64,000 bases of DNA, from positions 1 to 64,000 of the forward strand of contig DASTWA010000005.1 in NCBI GenBank assembly GCA_035758825.1. Direction: 5' to 3'. Source of the stretch: JARIHD01 sp035758825 (GTDB lineage Bacteria; Patescibacteriota; Saccharimonadia; Saccharimonadales; UBA4665). The notes under the pieces were generated by a model. That model was not told the DNA's origin. It saw only the letters and a list, made by a program, of their open reading frames with translations, and ran no database searches. The position numbers and the translations under genes were made by a program. Positions 56,726 to 64,000 of the stretch are shown piece by piece (the first letter of the stretch is position 1; the number at the start of each line of letters is the position of its first letter).

Positions 56726-57814
56726 ATGACACAACACGAAACCGCACTATCATTCGACATTCTTTCTTATCCACGCGAAGCCATTGAGGACGGCGTTATC
56801 CTCGAAACCGATGCCGCGCCCGAAGCTGACCAATTATTTCTGCCGCAGGTCTACCGCGTAGGCTCTAATGCTGTAAGGACGGCTGTGCCGCACGCCGCCG
56901 ATGCGTATGCCAGCATCGCCCGTGGCTTTGGTCTGTCGCCAGACAAGACTATGCTGGTCAGCGATCAGCAAGGGGCGCGGGTGGCGCTACAGAATGGCAT
57001 GGGCGTTGCGACGGTTAGCAATAAGCGAGGCGCTACGACAACTCTGGATTTGCTCAGATCGCCGCAATCCATAACTGACCAGACACTCTACGAAAACCCC
57101 CTATACAGCGACCTGGCATACGCTGACGTGGCCGAAGCGCTGTATACGCCGGGCCAAATCCGTGTCGTCGGCTTTGTTGGCCGCACCGGCGCCGGCAAAT
57201 CGACCACCATCAATCGTCTTGTAGACAGCGTAGAGGAAGCTGGCGGACATGCTGGCAAATTCGAAGTAGATGCCTTTTTTGTCCGCTCACGCAAGGATCG
57301 CCGGGCCTGGCTCAACGAACCCGGTATATCTGACGAGGAGCGTACAAACCGCCAACGGGTTATTACGTGGTGGGACCTCGGTAGGGCGAGCAGTGTCCTT
57401 TCTAGGATTAGGGATGGGGAGCACGTCCAGCTCGACGGCTTATACGACATGCAGCAGGGCGGCGAAATGGTCGGCACCCTTGACATCGATCCGGGCGATA
57501 AAGGCTACACGGTATTCGTAGAAGGCACTGCGCTGCTGGTCCCGGAGCTAACACCTGCTATTGATTCGTTCGTATACCTTAACACTCATGACGAAGCCCG
57601 TGCAGGCTTTCTTATGGAACGCAACCTGCGTGATGGCTACACGCCTGACGAGTCTCGGGCGCGCAAGGTATTGACCGACGCAGCCGAAACCAATGAACAC
57701 ATTGCCGGTCCGCTACGCCAAGCACGCTTTAACCAAGGGCAACTTGCCGTACTCGACAATACGCACCGCGGTGATAAATTGCGCCTCATGCCTCCGTACA
57801 TCCCCGAGAAATAA
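56726..57814 (+). CDS. HAD-like half joined to a P-loop kinase
   Basis: 362 aa. Residues about 1-115 resemble the C-terminal half of a HAD hydrolase (FGLSPDKTMLVSDQQGARVALQNGMGVATV, like motif IV plus following helix) but lack the DxD nucleophile half. Residues about 150-362 are a kinase: GFVGRTGAGKSTTINRL (Walker A), KFEVDAFFVRSRKDRRAWL and a uridine-kinase-like VFVEGTALLVPEL. The pattern suggests phosphorylation of a nucleoside or other small alcohol. The missing HAD half makes the N-terminus probably non-catalytic. It converges on the gene at 57875. Confidence 0.65.
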   Translation: MTQHETALSFDILSYPREAIEDGVILETDAAPEADQLFLPQVYRVGSNAVRTAVPHAADAYASIARGFGLSPDKTMLVSDQQGARVALQNGMGVATVSNKRGATTTLDLLRSPQSITDQTLYENPLYSDLAYADVAEALYTPGQIRVVGFVGRTGAGKSTTINRLVDSVEEAGGHAGKFEVDAFFVRSRKDRRAWLNEPGISDEERTNRQRVITWWDLGRASSVLSRIRDGEHVQLDGLYDMQQGGEMVGTLDIDPGDKGYTVFVEGTALLVPELTPAIDSFVYLNTHDEARAGFLMERNLRDGYTPDESRARKVLTDAAETNEHIAGPLRQARFNQGQLAVLDNTHRGDKLRLMPPYIPEK

Positions 57815-57827
57815 ACCAACAAAACAA

Positions 57828-57859
57828 AATACCGGCCCACATAAGGAGCCGGTATTTTT
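57828..57859. terminator. Bidirectional terminator between convergent genes
   Basis: AAATACCGGC and GCCGGTATTTTT with loop CCACATAAGG, A-rich before and T-run after. Confidence 0.9.
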
Positions 57860-57874
57860 GTAGATCCGCGTTAT

Positions 57875-59308
57875 TTAGCGGTTGCTCGGTTTGATCTTGC
57901 CGACTGGCATGCCATACAGATCACGGCGATCGCCAATGATCATATCGCGGGCCATACTGAGCCACTTAATACCTTCGGCATAGATAGCGATGGCTCGCTT
58001 CTGTGCATCTGGGTCTTCCGGCACCCGGCCGGTCTCATCCCTTGTAAAGTGGAATGGCGGCATCGCTGCAAAGTGGCTGCCCATCATAAAGGTAAAGCGC
58101 AGCAGCCAGTTAGGGTCACGCTGGCGGAACTCTTCGTTCGCAACTCCCCAGCCCTCCATAACGTACTTAAAGTAATCTTCCATACCCTCATACGGCTTGG
58201 TGTATGGGTTATTGGCATGGTTTCTTACTGTAATGGTTGGAGCGTCAGGACCTTGGCCGACACTCAGATCAAAGTGCTCATTGTGCATCACATCATAGTT
58301 GCCTATGGAGTTGTGGACTGGCTTATTGTCGTACATTGGGTCGTCGACCGTGTCGCCGCCAGTCGTCCTAAAACCGATTGCTCGCGGGTCCAAGAACTTA
58401 AGGCCGATGTCGTCATAAGTGAACTCCGGTCTTCCTGACTGGCGCATTGCGTCCAACAATACATCAGGATGGGTGATCATAACATTTTCGGTGTTCGTGT
58501 CGCCCATGACCAAAGCGTGGTGCTGAGGCTCTAACATTTCACGGACCTCAGGACGCCCAAAGAACTTCAGCAGGCCCTTAATGTTGCTGTACTCGACGCC
58601 ATTAATCACAATGCGTTCCGAATCAAGCAGTGGACCGAATGTCTCGGGAGCTGCCTGGCGGGAAAGCTCCAGACGCGCAGTGATCTTGTCGAGATATGAT
58701 TCCTGGATAGTGTCTTCGCCGTTTTGGGTCAGGCGGTGCGGGTGGACTTTCTCGGCCAATAACCGCATGACTTCGTGGTGCAAGTGAGCCACGACGCCTG
58801 GCGTCGGTTGAGCCTCGGCTACGAACGAACTTACTTCCACGCCAGTCAACAGTGTCTGGTCATATACCAACCTGCGCACAGTTCCACCGTCGGGTGTCGG
58901 TTCGGTCTCGGTCTGCACCTTATGCACAGCAGGGAAGTAAGGCTGCACAGACTGCGGCAGGCCCTGCAGATAGCTTACCTGCAGGCCACCCTTAGTGGAC
59001 GGAGGAGTCATTACACCAGTGCCATTTGGATCCCAGGGCACCGCAGAAAGCACTTCGCTACATACCTTACGGACAACGCGGCCATAGGTCGGAGTGTTTA
59101 CGACCATCACCAGCGATTCGCTGCCGCCACTACCGAATCCTTGCAGCTGTTCGTCGGGTGCGAGATACCGGCCAATTTCCTCTTGGATGTCACCTCCAAA
59201 CCGGTCGGTTATTGCCGACATGCCCTGCTGGTGAGAGCCTGTCCTATCTGCCTCGGCTGGCATTTCTGCTGTTAATTGTTGCATATCAAGATATTCGGGA
59301 TTTGACAT
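57875..59308 (-). CDS. Kinase-like (APH-fold) protein of unknown function
   Basis: 477 aa. Near residue 270, HHALVMGDTNTENVMITHPDVL looks like the catalytic loop of aminoglycoside-phosphotransferase-type kinases (HGDxxxxN, here MGDTNTEN). LKFLDPRAIGF about 40 residues later fits the metal-binding D-x-D/DPR element. The N-terminal lobe is not recognisable with confidence. It is soluble and has no obvious operon partner. Its leader on the minus strand contains a large hairpin (59346-59375). Confidence 0.5.
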   Translation of the reverse strand: MSNPEYLDMQQLTAEMPAEADRTGSHQQGMSAITDRFGGDIQEEIGRYLAPDEQLQGFGSGGSESLVMVVNTPTYGRVVRKVCSEVLSAVPWDPNGTGVMTPPSTKGGLQVSYLQGLPQSVQPYFPAVHKVQTETEPTPDGGTVRRLVYDQTLLTGVEVSSFVAEAQPTPGVVAHLHHEVMRLLAEKVHPHRLTQNGEDTIQESYLDKITARLELSRQAAPETFGPLLDSERIVINGVEYSNIKGLLKFFGRPEVREMLEPQHHALVMGDTNTENVMITHPDVLLDAMRQSGRPEFTYDDIGLKFLDPRAIGFRTTGGDTVDDPMYDNKPVHNSIGNYDVMHNEHFDLSVGQGPDAPTITVRNHANNPYTKPYEGMEDYFKYVMEGWGVANEEFRQRDPNWLLRFTFMMGSHFAAMPPFHFTRDETGRVPEDPDAQKRAIAIYAEGIKWLSMARDMIIGDRRDLYGMPVGKIKPSNR

Positions 59309-59345
59309 GTGGCTAAGAGATGCTCCTATTTTTGAATTTTTTTAA

Positions 59346-59375
59346 AATGATTGCGAATTTTTCGCCGCAATCATT
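59346..59375 (-). terminator. Hairpin with T-rich tail in the leader of the kinase-like gene
   Basis: AATGATTGCG and CGCAATCATT are perfect 10-bp arms. On the minus strand they are followed by TTTTAAAAAAATT, about 37 nt before the gene start at 59308. The position is inside the 5' leader, like an attenuator. The rest of 59309-59458 is AT-rich without a gene. Confidence 0.5.
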
Positions 59376-59458
59376 GAGTATTTGAAGGCTACAAAATACC
59401 ATGGTTTTTTGAGTGAGTAAACCCAAAAAATTGCTAACAGTGTTAGATTAAAAATAAC

Positions 59459-59519
59459 GTGACCGATACGTAGCCTGCGTGTATAATTGCCGCATCAGCA
59501 GGCCTGGACAAGGCCGCTT
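59459..59519 (+). promoter_or_regulatory. Promoter plus 5' hairpin before the NadD-like gene
   Basis: GTGACC (59459-59464), 17 bp, TATAAT (59482-59487). From about 59501 GGCCT and AGGCC (59501-59515) form a short GC stem followed by GCTTTTT, a terminator-like structure directly after the expected transcription start and about 32 nt before the coding start. Confidence 0.6.
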
Positions 59520-59550
59520 TTTGATTGTATTAACCCCAAATGGAGTAAGT

Positions 59551-60585
59551 ATGTCCGCCCCCGTAGAACAAATTGGAAACCCATCATATGAAGAATCGGT
59601 ACTGATGGCCCTAGATGAAGCCGAGTATGATCCTGCAGCACAATGGGCAGTCGATAGCCTAGCAGCCGGCAAATCGCCGGGCATACTATCTATTGTCCGA
59701 GCCGATCTGATAGGCGGCCTTGCATTCCATCTGCATGAGGCACTGCACACCCACGAGCCAGGCGAAGCCAACCCACACCACCCCAAGACCAGGGTTTACA
59801 ACCGGCTCATCACCGCAGCCGAAGCCGGCGACCCGGAGGCGATAAGTACGCTCCCTAAAGTCGCAACAACAGCCGGGCAGTTAGCGACGACCGTCGAGCT
59901 GACACTCGACAATCTAGATGACGTGCGCGAATGGCGGCAAGGCCACCGCTACGTCCAATTTATCGGCTCTTTCAACCCGCAACACGTCGGTCATCGCTCA
60001 ACTATCCGTGACACCTTGACGGCCGCGGGCGAAGGCGTAAATGGCCTGGTTCAGGTGGTACAAAACCATCCCATCAAAAAGGACAGCCTGCCGCCCTACA
60101 TAGGCCGCTTTAGACAAGGTGAGCAGAAGCTTTACTCAAGCACACTCCTTAACCCGTCAGAAGTCACTATGCTCGACGTACCGCTCGGCTTAGGCCTGGC
60201 CAAGCGCGGAGCCGAACAGATCCGTCTTATTGCCAGCGTAACTGGCGACGAAAAGATGCGCTGGCTGGTTGGCAGCGATAAATTTATGACCGATGTCAAT
60301 AACGTCCGGGCCGGCGAGCAGCTCGACAAGGCTGGCGCCCGGTTCAGCGGCGTGCACTTGTACGTTGCCCGGCGGGATACCCAAACCACGGAAGAAATTA
60401 CCGAAGGCGCTGATTATGTCCGGGGCCGGTTTGGCGCCGATGTGACAATCGTTCCGGAAACAACTGATCCGCTGATTATTCAGGCGGCTGCCAGCAAAAT
60501 CCGCGCCATGCGTGCCGAAGGTCGACACGCCGAGGCCGACGAGATGGAATACTCCGACCTGCCAGACCTGCGGCCAAGGCGGTAA
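59551..60585 (+). CDS. NadD-like nucleotidyltransferase with N-terminal extension
   Basis: 344 aa from ATG 59551 (GGAG upstream). The first 120 or so residues are helical and unrecognised. Then YVQFIGSFNPQHVGHRSTIRDTL gives the (T/H)xGH nucleotidyltransferase motif. MRWLVGSDKFMTDV and the C-terminal ETTDPLIIQAAASKIRAMRAEG correspond to the later NMN/NaMN adenylyltransferase motifs (ISSTxIR-like). NadD-type enzymes adenylate nicotinate mononucleotide in NAD synthesis. With this extension another acceptor is possible. Confidence 0.7.
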   Translation: MSAPVEQIGNPSYEESVLMALDEAEYDPAAQWAVDSLAAGKSPGILSIVRADLIGGLAFHLHEALHTHEPGEANPHHPKTRVYNRLITAAEAGDPEAISTLPKVATTAGQLATTVELTLDNLDDVREWRQGHRYVQFIGSFNPQHVGHRSTIRDTLTAAGEGVNGLVQVVQNHPIKKDSLPPYIGRFRQGEQKLYSSTLLNPSEVTMLDVPLGLGLAKRGAEQIRLIASVTGDEKMRWLVGSDKFMTDVNNVRAGEQLDKAGARFSGVHLYVARRDTQTTEEITEGADYVRGRFGADVTIVPETTDPLIIQAAASKIRAMRAEGRHAEADEMEYSDLPDLRPRR

Positions 60586-60600
60586 CCGTCCAGAAGGCTA

Positions 60601-61674
60601 TTATTCCTGGCCGCTCGACGCAGGACTGTGCAATGTTTTTACAAAGCCACCCAATTCGTCGTACAGTTGACGAATAACGTCGTCCACACCGTCTGTGTCT
60701 AGCAAGTCCAATCGACGTTTATTAGCTTGAATACTCATAATTAACTCGGCTACGTCAGTGGTAGCAATCTTTTTATGTGGCACGACACAGAATCGCGCAC
60801 CCACGCTGTGGGCCGTAATTGCGTAGTGGCTTACAACAGCATCATCGCCCGTATAGGACAATGGTATCTGAATGTAATCGATCCGCTCTGGATACGTAGT
60901 GTGGTTACGGACCACGGCGGTCAGCGAATTAGTCCGGCTGTCCTCGCCCACAAAGCCCGAATTGATGCCGCGCCTGTCACGTAGTTCCATAAGACTGTCA
61001 TATCTGCAGTCCAAGTGCCCACCGGCGTTAGCCTGATACACGCCGCGGTCTATAACCTGGCGCGCAAGATCAAACGCCGCACGGGTGCCCGTGCCTTCAC
61101 CGGTGATGCGCAGCGGCATTTCTAAGGTCGCCCAGAATGAGAGCAGGGCCCTACCCAGTCGTTGATGGGTGTCCGGGCTTAAGCTAATGCCGCGCTGCGC
61201 TACGCTATTGATCTCGTCCTCGGGGCGCTGGCCCATATTGCCCACAAATGCGCCAATTGCCAACGGCACCCGACTGCTCGGTTCAGACAAGGTATTGTAG
61301 TTAATCAAAATTTTGCCGTAACGGCTGCCAGTTGCGAGCAGGCCAACGCCTTCTACCCATAGCTTATCGCCGTTCGGCGTAGCAGGTGAGGCGACGCCGA
61401 AATAGCGATGCGAAAAATCTTGGGGCGGCAGGACTGCAAAATTGGTTTCCCCCTGGTCCTGACCCGGCCAAATAACAGTCGAAACATATTTTGATACATT
61501 ACCAGGCATGCGTAAATAGTACTGACCAGCTCCGGTGCCGACGCCAAGCGTGGCGCCGGCACCTGTAAGTACAAGTTCCGACATAGCACGTAGCTGCGTG
61601 TCGTAAACCCCCTCATGCTGCGGAGCCAAAATTTCTGGATCAAAACTCGCCTCAAGCTCGTAAGATGTACTCAT
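60601..61674 (-). CDS. Protein of unknown function
   Basis: 357 aa, soluble and Gly-rich in places (LTGAGATLGVGTGAGQYYLRM), with an acidic start (MSTSYELEASFDPEILAPQHEG). No signal peptide or membrane segment. No catalytic motif that I can name. It ends 15 bp from the end of the convergent NadD-like gene. It could be a lineage-specific protein. Confidence 0.55.
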   Translation of the reverse strand: MSTSYELEASFDPEILAPQHEGVYDTQLRAMSELVLTGAGATLGVGTGAGQYYLRMPGNVSKYVSTVIWPGQDQGETNFAVLPPQDFSHRYFGVASPATPNGDKLWVEGVGLLATGSRYGKILINYNTLSEPSSRVPLAIGAFVGNMGQRPEDEINSVAQRGISLSPDTHQRLGRALLSFWATLEMPLRITGEGTGTRAAFDLARQVIDRGVYQANAGGHLDCRYDSLMELRDRRGINSGFVGEDSRTNSLTAVVRNHTTYPERIDYIQIPLSYTGDDAVVSHYAITAHSVGARFCVVPHKKIATTDVAELIMSIQANKRRLDLLDTDGVDDVIRQLYDELGGFVKTLHSPASSGQE

Positions 61675-61807
61675 TGGTCGATATATATTACATCGAAATT
61701 AATACGTCTCACAATAATATTTAGTGATGCAGATCACTATTCAGATAGCCGGCCATGCTCATAAATACAACATATGCCTGTAAAAATGTGCGTATAATGG
61801 TATGTAA

Positions 61808-63319
61808 ATGGGGAAGGCTTTATACCGCACGTACCGGTCTAAGAAGCTGTCGGAAATTGTTGGCCAAGAACACATTACGACAGCGCTCGACCACGCTCTT
61901 AGGAAGGGCACTATTAGCCACGCGTATTTGTTTACGGGCCCGCGCGGCGTTGGCAAGACCAGCATTGCCCGCATTCTGGCCCATGAGATTAACGGGCTCC
62001 CGTACGACGAAGACCGCGGGCACCTGGATATCATCGAGATCGATGCCGCATCAAACCGCCGCATCGACGAAATACGCGACCTGCGTGACAAAGTACATAT
62101 TGCGCCATCCAGCGCCAAATTCAAGGTGTATATCATCGACGAGGTGCACATGCTTACCAAAGAAGCATTCAATGCGCTGCTCAAAACGCTTGAGGAGCCT
62201 CCCGCACACTGCGTATTCATTTTGGCCACGACCGAAGTGCACAAACTCCCGGAGACTATTATCAGCCGCACACAGCGCTACGCCTTTAAGCCGGTTGACC
62301 TGCCAAAGGTTGTTGCGCACCTAAAACACATCGCCAAAGAAGAAAAGATCGATATCTCTGACGACGCGCTGGCCTTAATCGCCGCCCATGGTGAGGGCAG
62401 CTTCCGCGACAGCATCAGCTTATTGGACCAGGTTCGTAATACCGGCAAAAAAATCGAACTAGAGCACGTCCAGACGGTGCTCGGCATAGCGCCCGATGAG
62501 CTAATCCAGAGTTTGCTGGGGGCGCTGTCGGCCCACGATTCGGTCGCTGTCGCCGCTGGACTGGCGCAAATGCACGAGCAAGGCTACGAGCCGACACAAA
62601 TTGCCAAGCAAATCAGCAATGCGCTGCGCCGCGGTATCCTGGAAGGTCAATTGCCGTTTGCGCACGATGTTGCCATGAAATTACTTACCCAGTTGTTGCA
62701 CACCCCGGCATCGCCAGATCCGCGCGTCGCATTAGAAATTGCGCTGCTCGACGCAGCCCTATCTGACGGTCAGGCCATTGCCGTCGTAGCCAAAGTCACA
62801 CCCAAGACTGCTTCGCCGGCCGTAGTAGAACCGGCCAACCCAACCACCCATGTAAAGCCGCTTCGCAAAACGCCAGAACCCAAATCAGAACCCGAAATAA
62901 CCATCGACGTTGATTCGGAACTCTTCCTGGACGATAAGTCCTGGGATCTTATCCTGGGGGCACTCAAGACTAAATACAACACGCTGCACAGTGTTGCCAA
63001 GATGGCCCAGCCGCATTACGAGCCAGGCAAACTGACCCTGGAATTTACGCATAAATTCCACCAGAAGCGCCTGAGCGAAGCCCGCAACAAGGCCTTGCTG
63101 AGCGAGGTTATCGCCGGTGTGACCGGCAGCCCGATCGCAATCGAATGCATCATCGGCGAAGGCCGACCGCTGCAAGCAGTACCGGCGCCGCTGCCGCCGG
63201 CTGACGGCGAAATCGTACATAACGTCGACCAGTCCACTCCGCTGCCAAACGACAGGCCTACAAGTCCTGTCGACGCCATAAGCAATATCTTTGGTGGTGC
63301 CGAAGTGCTAGAATCGTAA
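61808..63319 (+). CDS. dnaX: DNA polymerase III subunit gamma/tau
   Basis: 503 aa. The clamp-loader ATPase starts ALYRTYRSKKLSEIVGQEHI, with Walker A GPRGVGKTS, Walker B IIDEVHM, sensor 1 LATTEVHKLP and the SRC-like ISRTQRY (SRT in place of SRC). Between Walker A and DIIEIDAAS the four zinc-binding cysteines of most DnaX proteins are absent (HEINGLPYDEDRGHL instead). A C-terminal tau-like part of about 130 aa is Pro/Lys-rich. A TATAAT (61793-61798) ends 9 nt before the ATG, so the leader is minimal. dnaB follows 4 bp later. Confidence 0.95.
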   Translation: MGKALYRTYRSKKLSEIVGQEHITTALDHALRKGTISHAYLFTGPRGVGKTSIARILAHEINGLPYDEDRGHLDIIEIDAASNRRIDEIRDLRDKVHIAPSSAKFKVYIIDEVHMLTKEAFNALLKTLEEPPAHCVFILATTEVHKLPETIISRTQRYAFKPVDLPKVVAHLKHIAKEEKIDISDDALALIAAHGEGSFRDSISLLDQVRNTGKKIELEHVQTVLGIAPDELIQSLLGALSAHDSVAVAAGLAQMHEQGYEPTQIAKQISNALRRGILEGQLPFAHDVAMKLLTQLLHTPASPDPRVALEIALLDAALSDGQAIAVVAKVTPKTASPAVVEPANPTTHVKPLRKTPEPKSEPEITIDVDSELFLDDKSWDLILGALKTKYNTLHSVAKMAQPHYEPGKLTLEFTHKFHQKRLSEARNKALLSEVIAGVTGSPIAIECIIGEGRPLQAVPAPLPPADGEIVHNVDQSTPLPNDRPTSPVDAISNIFGGAEVLES

Positions 63320-63323
63320 ATAC

Positions 63324-64000
63324 ATGGACCAGGGACAAAAAGGGAAGAACCAGCCGAGTAACCTAGAGGCGGAGGCGAGTCTGCTCGGAGCTATTCTTAT
63401 TGACGCTGACGCGCTGGTCAAAATTGCCGACCACATTAATGCCCAAGACTTCTACGACCCGCGTCACAAACGCATCTACGAGGCCGTATCGCAACTATAC
63501 GAACGGCGCAGCCCGATCGATGTGCTGACACTGGCCGACCAGCTCAAGAATAACTCCGCCTTGGATTTGGTGGGCGGCCCGTCGTACCTGACCGAACTGA
63601 CCAACTTTGTACCGACCGCATCACACGTCGAACAATATGCCGACATCGTGGCCCAAAAATCTTTGCGCAGGCGTCTGATTAAAGCCAGCCAGACTATTGT
63701 CGAACTCGGCTACGACGAGTCCAAAGCCCTCAAAGAGCTGGTAGAAGAAGCCGAGTCTCAATTGTTCCAGGTCAGCCAAACCCACGTAAAGCAAAGCATC
63801 GTCAGCATCGAGGACATCCTGGCCGACAGCTTTGAACGCCTGGACGACCTGCACAAAGACAAAGCCAAAATCCGCGGCGTACCGACGGGCTTCCGCGACA
63901 TGGACGACATCCTGGCCGGCCTCCAGCGTTCCGACTTATTTATCCTGGCCGCCCGCCCATCGATGGGTAAAACCGCCTTTTCGCTTAACCTGGCGCATAA
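63324..64000 (+). CDS. dnaB: Replicative DNA helicase DnaB (3' truncated by window)
   Basis: The first 225 residues are present. The N-terminal domain begins NLEAEASLLGAILIDADALVKIAD, followed by FYDPRHKRIYEA and DVLTLADQL. The linker leads to GVPTGFRDMDDILAGLQRSDLFILAARPSMGKTAFSL, ending in the Walker A. DnaB unwinds DNA at the fork. It starts at ATG 63324, 4 bp after dnaX, so the two replisome genes are cotranscribed. Confidence 0.95.
   Translation, partial: MDQGQKGKNQPSNLEAEASLLGAILIDADALVKIADHINAQDFYDPRHKRIYEAVSQLYERRSPIDVLTLADQLKNNSALDLVGGPSYLTELTNFVPTASHVEQYADIVAQKSLRRRLIKASQTIVELGYDESKALKELVEEAESQLFQVSQTHVKQSIVSIEDILADSFERLDDLHKDKAKIRGVPTGFRDMDDILAGLQRSDLFILAARPSMGKTAFSLNLAH

Noticed and set aside
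1..64000. CRISPR array or rRNA genes
   Set aside because: No regularly spaced direct repeats and no conserved 16S/23S/5S segments were seen on reading the window.

Overview
This window reads as a chromosome segment of a Candidatus Saccharibacteria (TM7, Patescibacteria/CPR) genome. That placement is an inference. It rests on the lineage-typical blocks (secE-nusG, rplK-rplA, rplJ-rplL, dnaX-dnaB), standard-code reading with TGA used as a stop, DnaX without its zinc-binding cysteines, many small lineage-restricted proteins, and an unusual Tmk/ThyX-like fusion.

Layout. (1) 1-2.2 kb: end of an unknown gene, an HD-like protein, a 43-codon stump of a HAD phosphatase, and a secreted Ig-like/DUF3761-like protein. 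(2) 2.2-19.4 kb: an insecticidal-type Tc toxin locus on the minus strand, transcribed as TcB-TcC fusion, then a 154-aa protein, then TcA. The fusion ends in a GIY-YIG/URI-type nuclease payload. (3) 19.5-22.3 kb: a membrane protein and a translationally coupled trio (HAD phosphatase, 79-aa protein, histidine phosphatase). (4) 22.4-26.7 kb: a more AT-rich accessory patch with a TIR gene broken by an amber codon and a large zinc-ribbon/PD-(D/E)XK-like protein. It is flanked by short repeats and tRNA-like fragments and abuts tRNA-Trp. (5) 26.7-33.1 kb: CPBP protease, alpha/beta hydrolase, P-loop kinase, YgjP-like metallopeptidase, soluble sensor kinase, membrane glycosyltransferase. (6) 33.1-38.2 kb: secE-nusG, a large HD/DUF1152-like protein, rplK-rplA. 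(7) 38.2-46.6 kb: Nudix-like protein, glycosyltransferase, then a nucleotide block for dTMP supply (ThyA, HIT-dCMP deaminase fusion, DHFR, and divergent Tmk fused to a ThyX-like region) with a cytidylyltransferase and a phosphotransferase. (8) 46.6-52.9 kb: a GNAT-like protein, three consecutive M20 peptidases, then rplJ-rplL. (9) 53-64 kb: small enzymes and lineage-specific proteins, then dnaX and the start of dnaB.

Regulation is unusually visible. Two homologous leader-peptide attenuators (46.67 and 49.2 kb) precede the M20 peptidase genes. Their peptides are rich in Ile/Leu/Val, and the leader end can pair with the 5' arm of a terminator. Other genes (secE, rplJ, 56.7 kb, 57.9 kb and 59.55 kb genes) also carry terminator-like hairpins in their 5' leaders. 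Several genes have a -10 box exactly 6 nt before the start codon, which points to leaderless mRNAs. An L1-type autoregulatory RNA lies between rplK and rplA.

The most striking systems are the Tc toxin locus in an apparently host-dependent ultra-small bacterium, the paired attenuators on the peptidase genes, and the condensed thymidylate block with two fusion proteins.
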